A DNA stretch of 64,000 nt from Miscanthus floridulus (GCF_019320115.1 NC_089587.1:83015603-83079602), one strand, 5' to 3'. Numbered from the stretch's first letter, positions 45,704 through 58,662 are shown. Notes: a model not told the origin generated them from the letters alone. Numbers and translations are program-made.

Positions 45704-47251
45704 ATGGCCCATACTTCCGCCACCCCCGCCGTGGCGGGCTCGGGCGATACGATTCACTTCGGCTCGTTGGAGTTTCCCACACTCTCGCCCACCGGGATGT
45801 GGGTTCCACCCATTTTTAGCCATCCCAGGCCTTTCTCTTCGGAAGCCTAGACTTCGTCGCCGACCGGCTCAGCGTACTCCACCTCTGCGGGGAGACTCGT
45901 GACCCGGCACCCATCGGAAAGACGTCCTCCATCGACTCCGAGATGCACGACTTCGACAGCACGGCATCTGCGCTTCGTTTCGAGCAAACTCTCTGCTCAA
46001 ACCTTGCTTTCCCCTACGGCCTCATGTCTTCCACGGATGCATACGCCCGGGGGCTTTGAAGGATGCTCGCGCCGCCCCCTCTCGCATCCAAATTCGTGGG
46101 AATGGCGAGCTATGCTCCCACCTGTTTCTTCGACCTCATGGATTATGATGGCAAGAGTGACGGCTCCAGCATCGATGACATGGCACCTAGCCACCATCTG
46201 TCCCGGGAGTGCGCCATGGCAGATCCTCTAGGACACCCACCGGTGGAAGCAGAGTCCTCACGGACTCACGCCCCTCTGGGCCCTCATGTGGAGACCCCTA
46301 AGCTCACACATGAGCACGGGGAGGATCCACGACGATAGTGGCCGCACCAACCACCGACTGCACCAACATGCTCGGCGCAACACATTGCACCCCATGCGCA
46401 TAGACCGACGAACGGCGCTTGGGGTCGCGCCTGTTAGCCCCAGCGCAACATCCCGGTTAGGGGGACCGATCCCCCGCAGTTTGCTCAGGCCAGTCAGAAC
46501 ATTGTCGCCGCGGCAATGCTCCTGCGTGACCTGTCCAAGCCGAACAAGCCTCGTGAATGGGTGATACACCAGAACCTCCGGGCACTGCTAGAGACCACCA
46601 CCGTTCAACAAGCAGAGTGCTCCATATCACGATGCCGACTCACGACCTCGCTCCCAGTCTGGGGAACAGGGACGCAGCAGATGGGGCACTACACCCTATC
46701 TGCCCCATATCGCCGAGTGCGACACAGGAGGCCGCACCGGCACCTCGTCTTGACTCAGCGATTGCTCCGCACCGATCGCTTGTATTCGTGCTGCTCGGAC
46801 CGAACTGAGACACGCGCAGCGTTGATCGGAGTCCCAGCCCTAACGGCCTAGACCTGCGGACCTTTGTCCAACACCTCCAGCAAGCGTCGTTCCCACCATG
46901 CTTCAACAAAGGCCGCGACAAAGGTAAGGCCAAGCGCTAGGATCAAGACGAGAGCCCTTCCACGCAGAGGGGAAAAAAGAACAGAAAGGATCGCCGCCAA
47001 CCGGCCAACTTCGCGTCGGTCACCGCGGCCGATCACGCGGGCACGTAGCCCCAGCAAGACCCTCCTAGTCACTTTCACAAACTCATGGAGAGCCCATGCA
47101 CCAACCATGACTATCCCATCAAATATCTCTACAAGGACTGCCAGCTCCTCAAGCGCCTACTGAGGTAGGATGGCAGGCCAAAGGAAGAAAAAGGCGAGGA
47201 AGCAGCAACTGAAGAAGGGGGCACAACGGGCAAGGATCCAGATGACTAGAG
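45704..47251 (+). pseudogene. gag of element E, broken and truncated
   Basis: The ATG at 45704 reads MAHTSATPAVAGSGDTIHF and continues to GMWVPPIFSHPRPF. Further pieces in other frames include KFVGMASYAPTCFFDLMDY (about 46100) and NIVAAAMLLRDLSKPNKP (about 46500). The gag C-terminus HFHKLMESPCTNHDYPIKY, LYKDCQLLKRLL lies at about 47070-47160. The Retrotrans_gag core present in C is missing. After KEEKGEEAATEEGGTTGKD (47176-47240) the sequence jumps straight to integrase. Several stops and frameshifts are present. Confidence 0.75.
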
Positions 47252-47346
47252 GATGAAGTGATCCGACCGGACACCTACTGACTGAAGGACAACAATGACG
47301 ACGCTCTCTCCGAGCACCTTGGAACAACTATCTCGTTCTTTCTTTT
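47252..47346 (+). pseudogene. Integrase C-terminal remnant of element E
   Basis: Reads EVIRPDTY, a TGA, LKDNNDDAL and then HLEQL, matching the last codons of the integrase of C (EVIRPGTYQLKDDNGNV). It is all that remains of pol. The gag-to-integrase joint at about 47252 marks a deletion of protease, reverse transcriptase, RNase H and most of integrase. Confidence 0.75.
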
Positions 47347-47865
47347 CCTAAGTTTCAGTCTTACCTTTGTTTACTTAGCAAACGCTCCTATAAGAGCACC
47401 CCGACCCGAACACTTTTTGGCTCAGGGCGCTCGAGGGCTCCACTAGGGGGCAATATTACCCCTCTGTTTTGTTTTTACTTTAAGTACTGTTTTACTTTCA
47501 TATGGTGAAACTCCTTCCTACCCGAACAAAAGGGCAGTTCGTTCCTTTGATTTACCTTTATGTAACTTTGCTTTAAAACATTTCGACTGATCACAACCTG
47601 CCTTTTCCTATGGTTATGAACAGCCAAGCCTCGCGGGCCACGCCCCGGGCTCGCAAAGTTGCAGCCTATGGAACAAACGGGTAGGTACGAGAAAGAAAGA
47701 AATAAAAAACAAAATTATGCTAAGGAAAAACTAAGGAACAAAAGGGAACAAGCTTCCCCAAACGGAGCAACTCCATCACAAAAACAAAAACCGATTACAG
47801 TCATTAAAACACACACGAACGTTTTACACTAGGGCTCCCCCATGAACTTAAACTTTTTATGTGTA
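47347..47865 (+). other. Spacer between pol remnant and antisense ORF of element E
   Basis: Non-coding. 47625-47690 is the inverse match of 17400-17480 in element C. Confidence 0.6.
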
Positions 47866-50800
47866 CTAACTACTTATATTTATCAAGGTATTAAACCGGC
47901 CCGGCGACATCTGCTGACGACGTGACCGACAAAGGCACAGGCTGCTCAATCCCCGGCAGCACGACATTCGGCTCGATCGGGGCCGAAGCAACGTTCCCCC
48001 CAAACTAGGCTCCATGCTATCTGCAGGCTTGGAGGCATCCTCCCCACACTTGCTTTGGGCCATGTCTTCACCGCGAACATCCATCACCCACTCGGCGGAG
48101 ACTTGCTCCGACACCGACCGCGCGTGCGGCAGTAAGCTCTCTCTAATTAACTGGATGTCCTCCATGCTCAGGCCTTCAGCATACCCGCCACAGACAGTGG
48201 CAAAGTCTAGATTCGGGTGGTACGTCGCCACCGAGGTCAGCACCCCCGATGCCCTGTAAAACAGCCCGCTCCTGATAAGGTCCTTGACCATGTCCGGGAC
48301 CTCCGCCAGCTGGACAGCAGGTGCGTTAGTGCTTGGCACCGACCCGAAGACTTCTGAGACAACAAGGTGGGCAACGTTGTGGATCTGGTCAAGGTCCCCC
48401 TTAAGAGCACGTCGCTCTTCATGGGACTTGGCCAGCCCCTCCGCATTCCGGCTGAGGGTCGCCTTGGTCATCTCCAGGGCATGCTCCAGCATCTTCACCT
48501 TTCCATTCAGCTCTGAAGGAGGGGCGACAAGCTCAGGAACAGGCTGAAGAAAGAAACCAACGCAATGAAAAAAGAAAGGAGACATACCAGCGCAAGAGTT
48601 CTCAAGGGCAGAGAACTCCTCCGCCTGTCGAGTCGCCTACGCTCACAGCCGGGTATTCACCTCCTCCGTCTCCATCACCTGACCTCGGAGTACGAGCACC
48701 TCCTGTTCCACCTCCAACTGGGCCCTCCGCTCCGCCTCTAGGGCCTTCCTTGCTGACTCCAAGGTGACCCACTCTGATGCCAGAGCACTCCGCTCTGGCT
48801 CAAGGGCCGCTAAGGCCTCTTGAAGCGCCGTCTTGGTGCTCGCCAGGGATGCCTGCAACTCTACCTCAGTCTCCGCCTAGCGGGCTTTCGTTGCCTCGAG
48901 CCCTTGCTCGGCGGCAGTCGCCCGCTCCGCTGCACGCTGTCCCTCTGCCTGCGCCGTGGCCACCTCGGCCGCCTGATCCTGGTACTCACGGTGAGCAGAC
49001 TCTACCCGACGCTCGAGCTTAGCCATCTAGGCGTGTTCTGCCCAGAGGAAGTAAGACTTGCAGGACGACATCTTCCTTATATCCTACAAAAAACAAGCAT
49101 GCTAAAGACAACCAACGAAACATTCAAAGGTTGAGGACAAGTACCAGAAACTCACCTCCACGACGAGCTGTAGGTCGCCCTCAACCAACTACCGAGTGAA
49201 CTGAGCCTGCTTCTAGGCGCTTTCGAGCTTCGCGGACAGCTTGGTGAGCTCGGACACCGCCATGCCCTTGCCCCCCAAAAATGTCCCAGAGCTGACGCTC
49301 TCGAGAATCCTGGAGGACGAACCATGCCTTCAAAAGGTCCTCAGGGCAGGGCCACTCTAGGTCACCCTCCGGCAAACCACTAGAGGGCCCAACCTCCAAC
49401 TAGACCACTACCAGCTCCCGTGGTGACACCGCCAGCTCCCACGGTGACACCGATGACTCCGCCACGACATTCGCCTCATCATCAGATGGGATCTCCACTA
49501 CCTCATCCACGTGGAACGCCGCTAGGTGTCCCAACTCGGTCCTGGTCGCCCTTCCCTCTGGCGCCTTCGGCTCTGACGGCAAGGATAAGCCGTGCGGTCC
49601 TCCACCCGACGAGATAGGGAGCTCGCCCTCCCTCGTCTCTTCCATCGTGACTGGTGGAGGAGGGGCCACGAGGGTTACCTCAGACGCAACCCCCACCATC
49701 GGCACTGGGATCATCGCCAACATCGCCAACATCGCCGCCGCCTTATCAGCAGCCGCCCCGGGGGGCATCACCCCCAGGAGGGAACGTTACAGGGTAGGCC
49801 TCCAAGTCTCCTGCATGGGGGTCGCAGCGACACTCAACCCTAACATCCCCCGGCTGCTAACAGAAAGTGTGGGTAAGTCACCCTTCGAAAAAGCTCAACC
49901 AGCAGAATATCAAAAAACAATAGAAAGAAAAACATACCGGAAGGTGAGTGGCACGACTCTAAAAGCAGGGCTCGATGTCGACGGACCTACAGCACATGGA
50001 CTGCTCCCAGACTATGACCCGTGCCCCCTCACTTTAGATGGGGGTGGAGTCGTCCCGACTGGCTCCTGCCCGGCTCGTGGGTCACTACGACCCCCGGCTC
50101 AGGACTCTCCGACCAGAGCAGCGGGTGAAGTGTCCTCCGATTGCAAGTCACGCGCCGCCCAGGCGCCAGTCTGCTCCTCAGACCGCCCGAACTACTCGAC
50201 CACACCCATGGCAGGCAGGGCCTCCTTCGGCTGCGAGCCAGGCATTGGCACTGGTCCCATCGGCGCACAAGTACTAGTCCGCTCCTTGGACCTCCTGGCT
50301 CGCTCAGCCACGTCCGCCACAAGCGACGATGGAACCGGCGATGCCACTGAGGGGTGCGGTGACCGCGTTTGCTTCGCTGCCCGTTTGCCGATGACATCTG
50401 CACTCGCTGTGCGCTTCCTCGACGTAGGAACCTTCGCACGCCACGTGGCCTCCTGCTCCTCGCTAGTGGACGCCACCGTAGGGTCACAACGCTCTGCTGA
50501 GGTCACGGCGACCTCCTGACTCTCCTTCTCATCGGAGAAGACCATGTCATCCAAGTTCGTAGGATCATCCGATGTGAGTTCCGACTCGACGTCGCTCCTA
50601 TGTTCCTTGGCCCTCACGAGCCGGGCGACCTCCTTCTTCTTCTCTTCCTTCTGCTGAACTTCCCTAGTTCTCTTCTTCTTTCAGGCGTCTGCCACCTCCT
50701 TCTAGGCGGCTTGCCGGGCCCTGCCCTCCGGTCCCTTAGGAAGGTGTGGCCAAGACTTGCACCTTTCAAGCCCCTATGGAACGGATGGCCTGGGATCAAG

Positions 50801-51712
50801 AAACGGCAAAAGGAGAGGAAGAAACACGAACAAAATAAAGGATCATACCAGGTTAGACACGATCGAGGCATTAAACGGTATGGGTTTCTCCACAACCGTA
50901 TCCCTAGGCCTTAGCTGCAGCACCCGGCCAAGGCGACCCCAGACCTCGTCGTCTAACAGGTCCTCCGACGACACACGGTCCAGGTCTGACCGGCCACCGT
51001 ACATCCACATCAGCCACATCCTCTCTGCCAACGGCGCAACCCGGCAGCAGAAGAGGGTGTGGAACACCCGCATGCCATCAAGGCCAAGCCTTACGAGCTT
51101 CCGTAGCTCCTCCTCGATGACCTCCACCTTGTGCCTCTTCGTGCGGGCGCAACCCCATGACCAACTTTTCTGCTTCACCGGCCTCCCACCAGTGAACGCC
51201 GGAAACGGCGCCTCTGCCGGATTCCAGATGTAAAACCACTCCCCATGCCATCCCTGGTTGGTGTCACATGGGGCGTACGCGGGATACACACCTCCCACGC
51301 TCAGCTTCTTCTATAGGGCGAACCCTCCCACCAGTGCGGTCTCGGCCGAATTCCCCACCGTCATAGCTCTCCCAGAGAAGAAAAGCCAGAAGAGATCCAC
51401 ATGCAGCTCCATCCTAAGGAAAGCCTCGCAGACATTGACAAAATTAGCAATGTGCAGCACCCCCATCGGATTGAGGTGCTGCAGCTCCAGAGCCCACTCG
51501 TTGAGAAGCCCGTGCAGGAACTAGTCCATGGGGTATCCTAATCCGCGCTCATGGAAGGTAAGGAAAGAAACCACCTCATCAGGACGAGGTTGCGAGAACT
51601 CCTCCCTCCCGAGGACCCTCTAGTGCGCCACCTCCCGCGGCGGCAGAAACCCCTTCGTGATGAAAGCCTCCAGCACCGACGCCCTCATGGTGGACGACCT
51701 CTAGTCCAGCAT
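47866..51712 (-). pseudogene. Antisense multi-exon ORF of element E (putative gypsy-type transposon protein)
   Basis: Exon 1 is 50849-51712, 864 bp, starting MLDQ-like with a TAG at codon 4. It contains TKGFLPPREVAH, VVSFLTFHERGLGYP, LLNEWALELQHLNP, NQGWHGEWFYIWN and DGMRVFHTLFCCRVAPL and ends at a GT donor at 50848. A middle exon region (about 50030-50780) is Lys/Arg-rich then acidic, with TSRKRTASADVIGKRAAKQ. The last exon, 47866-48543, follows a TTTCTTTCTTCAG acceptor and is open for 226 codons. It has a coiled coil (VKMLEHALEMTKATLSRNA) and then VFGSVPSTNAPAVQLAEVP, VLTSVATYHPNLDFATV and an Asp/Glu-Ser tail. A few TAG stops lie in exon 1. Exact middle exons were not resolved. The protein is shared with element C; its function is unknown. 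Confidence 0.7.
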
Positions 51713-53126
51713 TTTAGTGAGTTCCTCTCTTGTCCCTCGCTCTCTCCTCTTTCTTCCCTAGAAACCTCCATGGCTCTCAGGAACGCTCACAGCAAAAAAG
51801 GAAGAGAGAAGGCGGCAGATGAGGAACAGGCAAAGGAACGGAACGAAAACCCTCTCCCTTCTCCTACTTAAGGAAAAGGGAACAACGGTTGGGAAGGACG
51901 TGCCAATCGGGGAAGTCAGAATGATGGAGCGAGAATTTCTCCCTTTTCCATTTAATGCAGATAAGACATGCCCTGACTGATGAGACATGCTTTGTCCGAT
52001 GGAACGGCTCCTGATTAGAAGGGACGTGGCCTGGCCATGGCCCACCACTACCGCACGATCAACCACTACCACACGATAGGCATAGGAACCAAAGCGCCAC
52101 CACACATGGGTGGCTCCCCACTTCCCCAGGCCAGACCTAGAAGAACCCAAATGACAAGTAAGGATAGACACTGAATGACAGGTAAGGAAGCGAAGGGGCG
52201 CCCCATGTAGGCCATGCCGACTCCGTCACGAACGATGAGCACGGGTCCCGGTCGAACATTTCCAACAAAAGCTTTTTGAACCCCGTCACTCAGGTCATCA
52301 AGGTTCCGGTCGGACATTTCTGACTAAAGATTTCCAAAACCCCGTCACTTAGGCCCTCAAGGTGAGCATGTGTTCATTAATACAAAAAATGTTCACACAA
52401 GGACTCACCCGCGATTGACAAGCGCAGGTCCTGGTCGGACATTTCCGACTGAAGCTCTTCGAACCCCGTCACTTTAGCCATCAAGGTGAGCAATACCGAA
52501 CCCCTCTATTTCCTTATAAATCATTTCAAACATCCATACGCTCATCTCATTCCATACGCTCGCGCCTCCCGAACAATTCGGGCCCTGAATCACCCGGGGG
52601 CTCGAGAACTAAGCATCGCACGTGCAGCGAAATGCACTAGAACACTCCGTGTTGCATCACGAAGTGGTGGTTGCCTCATTTGACATGAGCAAACAATAGA
52701 GCTAGGGGAGAAAACCATAGATGAGCACCGTGCGGCCTTCGCCCGGTCTGGCAAACCAGGTCATTTCAAACTTCTCGTTCGATCCTGAACCTCTCGCTAA
52801 GCCCACAGAATCTCCATCGAGGGGAGACCATTAGGCCACCCGGGTCGGTCTCCGAAATGACCTAGGCATCTGCCAGGCTGCAGGTAAAGGAGTTGTGGAA
52901 TGTCACAAGAGGGCTATGCCAACCCCGTCATGAACGACGGACCCAGATTCCACTCGATCACACCCGTTAGCAAACTCACCGAGCTAGTCTTCGAGCCCGA
53001 GCGACCGGGACAAGCGACGAAACTCAGCCCGTCTAATTGTGAGGAACCGGATGGGGTAACGCAAAAACAACTCACATCGACCCCCACGAAGGCTCAACAA
53101 GGCTTGGGGGCTCAAACGCCAAAAAC
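51713..53126. other. Region between antisense ORF and tandem array of element E
   Basis: Upstream of the antisense ORF. Includes repeats of the type CATTTCCGACTGAAG with CCCCGTCACT (52230-52480, three copies about 70-130 bp apart). Part matches 12400-13100 of element C inverted. No coding support. Confidence 0.5.
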
Positions 53127-53580
53127 CTTGGGACCGCGACTCCAAACTCGCGTCGACAGGATCTACGATATCCAGCTACGGCTTGGGACCGTGACTCCGA
53201 ACTCGCGTCGACAAGATCTATGACATCTGGCTATGGCTTGGGACCGCGTCTCCGAACTCGCATCGATAGGATCTATGACATCCGGCTATGGCTTGGGACC
53301 GCGACTCCGAACTCACGTTGACAGGATCTATGACATCTGGCTATGGCTTGGAACCGTGACTCCAAACTCGCGTAACAGCTTCACTTTCGACTACGCTAAA
53401 AAAAATCCGAGGACCGTGACTCCGAACTCGCGTAATAGCTTCGCTTCCGACTGCGATCCAAAAAAATTCGAGGACCGCGACTCCAAACTCACGTAACAGC
53501 TTCGCTTCCAACTACGCTCCAAAAATCCTAGGACCGCGACTCCAAACTCGTGTGAAAACTAACTGAACTAACTACCTCGG
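53127..53580. repeat. Tandem repeat array of element E (55-bp and 60-bp units)
   Basis: Five units exactly 55 bp apart start with CTTGGGACCG at 53127, 53182, 53237, 53292 and 53347. They pass into three or four units of 60-61 bp sharing GGACCGCGACTCC (about 53411, 53472, 53531). Both unit types contain GGACCGNGACTCCNAACTC, so one array likely gave rise to the other. Confidence 0.85.
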
Positions 53581-53860
53581 CTGCCCAGGCTGCGCTAAGG
53601 CAAAGGATCCACGACACCAAAACCCACGTGCTCGGCCTCGTCCATCCCCTGAACTAACCATTTCAAAACCACGGCACACACCGATGCCAGGATCAGTGAG
53701 CTCTCTGACTACCGAACTAACTTCCTTGCACGATCCACGACACGCATCAACATCGGGATCAGTAAATTGAAAAACGCCTCGGCTGCACAATGACGCCTTG
53801 GTTAACAAAATTCTGTCTCAGACAAAAAAAACACACACACACACGCACGCTAAAACAACA

Positions 53861-54082
53861 CCCCAGACGGTTCTGCCTGAACCGCCCGGGGGCTACACCC
53901 ACGGGTGCGCTCGCGTGCACCCACCGACAAAATAGAAAACTTCCCATGATAACACAGAACACCCCCAGACGGTTCTGCCTGAACCGCCTGGGGGCTCGGG
54001 GGCTACACCCGCGGGTGTGCTTGCGTGCACCCAACGACAAAGCAAAAATCCCCCGGACGATTCTACCCGAATCACCCGGGGG
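53861..54082. repeat. Tandem double-hairpin module of element E
   Basis: Hairpin 1 at 53861-53892, 53962-53994 and 54050-54082 (loops TGCCT, TGCCT, TACCC). Hairpin 2 at 53903-53922 and 54013-54032 (loops TCGC, TTGC). The same module lies at 11963-12123 in element C, inverted as expected from orientation. Confidence 0.75.
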
Positions 54083-54102
54083 CTCGGGGGCTCGGGGGCT
54101 CC
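54083..54102 (+). other. Polypurine-like tract of element E
   Basis: CTCGGGGGCTCGGGGGCTCC immediately before TGTCGGG. It is G-rich rather than purely purine and merges with the 3' arm of the last hairpin. Confidence 0.5.
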
Positions 54103-55341
54103 TGTCGGGTTCATAAACCCGGGGTCCCTCGGGGACCGGCTTCTGCGCCAAGGCTCGGCCCAAGAGTCTAAAAACATCAGGGCAAAGGAACGATCCAGCA
54201 ACCGACCGGAAGGCCAGGCCCAAGAAAAGCAACGCCCGCTCGTCGGCTACTTCGGCCCACCTCTCCAAACGGAGCGCTCAATTCGGGCTTCAGCCGCCTC
54301 CGGACAGCCTCTCCAATCGGAAGGCCTGCCTCGAGCCCTACTTCTAACTTCGACCCCGCGTCCCTCTGACCGGATCTCGTAAGAACCCTGCTCACCACTC
54401 TTCTCCGACCGGCGCACTCGGAGCCGACTAGAGCCATCCGACCAGGGTCGCCCGTTCGGTAGGAACCAGAAGGCGTGCGGAGAAAGGTAAGGCAAGGCTC
54501 ACAAGTCAAACCACTATACCAGGGACCATACTCTGCACAGAATAGTACTCTGCAGTCACCTAACACAAATAGTATTGTAGGCACCGACATCTCCCTCTAC
54601 AGTATTGTAGGGGCCGCTAAAACTCCCATACGGTAAGACCCCCTGCATGTCTCTGGACATCGATAGCGGTATGGGCATCAGGATTTACCGTACCAGGTGA
54701 ACATAACGCTACTCCTCACATGCCTCTAGGTATCAAACAATTTTTTGCAGGTACCGACGTCAACCCTTCCTAAAGAAGATAGCACGACCTCCCGTGTGCA
54801 TATGACATTCTATAGTGACATTAACAGTGTTGTGGGCGTCTACCATTATCTAATCCTCATCGGCGTGGGTAACAAGGCTTAAAAATGTCCATACCCTCTC
54901 CCTCTCATCTGTAAAGCCATCCCCTTAATCTATAAAAGGGGTGCGCTTCCTCCAACAAAGGAGACTGAATGATCGAAGACCGATTCGAGTAGGCCAGAGT
55001 TCCTTAGATCGATAGCTCACAACCACAGAACTGACAGGTTTTGACTGCAAGCACACGCTTGAACACTTAGCTCATACCGAAGTTCCTGTCACTCTCGGCC
55101 CTTCTGGTCGGAGCCGACCGGACCTCTTGTACACCCCATCTTTCTTCCTCTCGTTTGTAACCCCACTGCAAACTTCGAGCACCTAGGCTCAGGAATAAAG
55201 TCACCGATCGACCCCGACTGGACGTAGGGCACGTTGCCCGAACTAGTATAAATCCTGTGTCATTGAGTGCTAGGCCACCTCCGATCACAACGTACAACAA
55301 AACTACAAATATTCACTAGTTGGTCACTTTCTGCACCGACA
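54103..55341 (+). repeat. Element E 3' LTR (1239 bp)
   Basis: Starts TGTCGGG, TATAAAAG at 54931-54938, ends CACCGACA. Uninterrupted counterpart of the split 5' LTR, which without B1 is about 1237 bp. Confidence 0.92.
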
Positions 55342-55979
55342 ATACTGTTTTATGAAAAATTACTCAATGGTTTTTTATAATCCATTTGACAATTAGGTGA
55401 GAGGATGGTACAATGAATATTAGAACGTATAATTTGCTAGAGACGCCCTTGCACGTGCTTACTTGTAGTTTCCATGCCATGCTGGTTCAAAGTATAGGTC
55501 GTGTCATATGTTGCCCAACGTGTTGAGATCCAAGACAAGACACAGCACTCCCCTCGTGTTCATGCACGTTGGTGCAGCCTAAATTTTTGTTCATATGTAT
55601 CACTCTATGTTGGGGACCATACATCTATAGTTGATTGTGCGCTGTATTATTTGTCGCTGGCAAGTGGGCATTGCCAGCATCAGGCCCACCTGCTAGAGCA
55701 CGAGTGAATCAAACCGTGGAACATCTCAATCCGCCAAACCGTCGTGCCATGACTCGCCCTCAAATGCATTGCTTACTGCTGCTCTATAACTGTAGCATTA
55801 CTTCTATCCTCTGCCGTTGTTCTATCCATTAATAAATAGACGTGTGTGTGTATATACGGATTTATTTTGATAAGCACGCTTAGTTGAAAAGCTTTGGTCT
55901 AGTGACATGTTTACGTTTATGTATAGACTCGTTTTGGTCCTTAGGATAAATTGGTAACGTACCCATGACAGCTGCCGTC
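55342..55979. other. Flank between element E and the GC-rich LTR of element G
   Basis: AT-balanced DNA without recognised gene or element. The start of the G LTR may lie in or near its right end. I could not find its exact TG terminus. Confidence 0.4.
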
Positions 55980-58612
55980 CTGACCGCTTGACGACGGTAG
56001 TGCATCCCCATGCGGAATCAATCACCCGATTTACTCGCATCGCACCGCGCTATCGAGTCGATTGCTTGCTCCTTCTTTTTCTCTGTCTGCTTCTGTGCCG
56101 TGCCGTGGCACGTGGAGCATGTGCCATCCCTGCCGTGGCCGTGCACTGCTTTGCTGGTTTTCCTTCAGTCCAACTGCAAGTTCCATCGCTTCACCCTGTG
56201 CCTCTTGGTGTGCTCTCTGCTCTCTGCCTTGCTTGTCTCTGCTGTCGCGGTCTCATCCTTGCCTGCCTCAGCTGTCTGCCCTGCGTTAGAGTTCAAGTGG
56301 AGACCGAGCCTTGCGTTGCTTTTCCCCTGCCACGCCGGGTCCTTTCACTCCCCTGTGCACGCGCACGTGTGCCGCTGCTGGCCACAATGCGTCGTCCCAT
56401 CCTGCCTCCACGTCGGTGCTCTGCCGTGAGTACGACATTTACCCCCGTGCTGTTTCCCGCTCCTTCCTTTTCTACTGCCATGGAGGAGATGCCCTAGCTC
56501 TGGTTTGCCGTTCGGTCGGCTGCTACTTGCTCTGCCCTTCCGAGCGCCTCCTCCTATTTCCCCGCGCGCCGTCGTTCCATCCCCTTCCTCCCTCGAGAGC
56601 GCACATCTCCACCCCGCTCCCTCGCCGCTACGCTGTTCCTCCTGGTTCGCTCTGGGTCGCTGCCGTCCGTCACGCGCCCATGGTCTCACAGCGCTGCCCC
56701 TCCCTTCCCTGCTGCTCGGCCATCGTGCGCTAGCGCACGAAGCCCCACGGTCGCTGCCTCTCGAGCGCTGCGCCTTCCCTACCATCACCGCTTCCATCGC
56801 CTACTACGGAGCGTGCCCGCCGCGTTGCCGCGCCGCCCCATCGCCGCTCGCCTCCCATTCACCAGAGCCGCGCGTCGCTCCGCTTGCCAAGCCGCAGCCA
56901 CGCCCGTGCCGCACTGCTCCACGCCGCCATAGAGCCTGCCCACGCCGGTCGTCGTGCCGCACCAATTGCTGGTGCTCCATGACTGACCGCAGAGCTGTCC
57001 CTCCTCCTCCACCTTGGCGTTTGCGCTCTACCCCCTTTGTCCGCACCGCCGCCATCGCACGCGCGAGAGCGCCAGGTCGCTCGGTGCCGAGGAGCTGCCC
57101 TGCCAGCGTCGTGTCGCGCCGCTCGTCCACCATCGTTAGTGCTGTAGCCGTCCCTGCCGCGATGCTCGTGGTGAGTGCCCCTCCAGCCCCGCCCAGTCAT
57201 AATATTGCCGCCCTCAGGTGCGGTCGGAGCCGTTGATGCTCCCGCGCACCACCCCGCGACCGCAAAGCCGCCGTCGAGCCGCTTCCTTGGCCGGCGGATG
57301 GTCTCCTCTGCTCCTCTGTATGTAGCAGATGAAGTGAAGGGTATGAATCCAAGCCGAAGTTTTGTACATGGTGCTTACAACAAAATACGTGATTTGAATG
57401 AATAGTGCTTGTGGATCTCGGAGCAAATAGGAAAAAGTGTGGGGTTCATTCTGCAAAATGCGCTGTGGGCTCTACCGCGCTGGGCCGGCCTACCGCCGTC
57501 GCGCCTGTGCTACGACTGGGCCATCGGCTGTCCTGGCTAGGCCGCTTGTGCCCGCCGCAATGGGCCGTTCGCGCCCGTGTGCTTGGGTCGGTCCTGTGCC
57601 ACCACGCCTGGGACGCACACTGCGTGTCTACGTGGGCCGTCGGCTCCCATTTGGCTGCGCATGCGCTCGTCTCCGCTTGGGCCGTCGCTCATCTGTCTGC
57701 CTGAGTTGCTTTGTCGTTGGGCCACGTCTGGCCAGCAAGCCGAGCGCGTGTCCGCGGGCCGAGCCAAGCGCTGGTCCTTTTAGTTTTCCAAAGTAATTGT
57801 TAATTAGTTTCGGAAATAAACTTGCAAAATCAATATAGAATTTTGTAGGTGTCCAAAAATTATAAAACCAATTTTGTTAGTCTCCTAAAATCATGATCTA
57901 CCTGTTAGTATATTTTGTTCACATAGTTTGATAATATTCTTAGAAGCTATATAATTAATTTAAGGTACTTAATATTGTAAAAATATAAACTTGTAGGAAT
58001 TGTTGTGATAAATTGGTAATATTGTTGAATCTGAAATTTATACAGTAGGCTCCTAGCAATATTAGGTACTCAATGTAATTTTTGTAGCTCAATAATAAAT
58101 AGTTTGCTAGGTAGATAATGAAGCTCTATTTCGAACAAAGATTAAATCAATAGAATAGAATAAAGAAATACCTTGGGTTTTGTATAACTAAAACATTGGT
58201 TGGGAAGTAATGTCTTATTCGACAACATGGATACGTAGACCATCGTTAGAGCTATCTCGTTAGCTTGTGGGGCATGATCATATTTTCAAGCGTTTTGGCT
58301 ATCATTGGTTATTTACATTTATGCATTTGCATCAATGCATATCATATAGGTACGATAATGGATCAACGGATCAATTGAAGGATGATTGGGGATCCGAAGA
58401 TGGTGTAATGGTATTCTCTCTAGGAGGTGATGCAATGGGCTTCTATTCAGATGATGGTGGATGATCTGAAGATGCAGATACTAACTTTTTAATATATATC
58501 TTACCCAGGCAAGCCCCGGTGCATAACCCATATTTTTCTGTAGTTTAAATTATATTTGAGCATTAAGTTTTAAGGAGTTGAATGAAACCCACTTGCATAT
58601 ATATATATATAC

Positions 58613-58662
<50 letters not shown>

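Larger units (their letters stand above)
42510..55341 (+). mobile_element. Element E: pol-deleted Tat-type Gypsy element with antisense ORF
   Basis: The 5' LTR is 42510-43048 plus 44952-45649 (split by solo LTR B1); the 3' LTR is 54103-55341. Flanks ATACC (42505-42509) and ATACT (55342-55346) fit a 5-bp TSD with one change. PBS at 45650, broken gag at 45704-47251, then only the last 25-30 codons of integrase, then the antisense ORF (47866-51712, minus), tandem repeats, hairpin modules and 3' LTR. It is the same family as element C: LTR ends, PBS, gag, antisense ORF and hairpins all match. Without B1 it is about 10.9 kb. Mobility would have required enzymes from a complete relative. Confidence 0.88.

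Noticed and set aside
53127..53580. Regularly spaced repeats that could be taken for a CRISPR array
   Set aside because: Units are contiguous tandem repeats without unique spacers, in plant DNA.
56010..57796. Several long plus and minus frames, up to 243 codons
   Set aside because: GC-rich DNA with overlapping open frames on both strands and Pro/Arg/Ala composition; most likely an LTR segment of element G.
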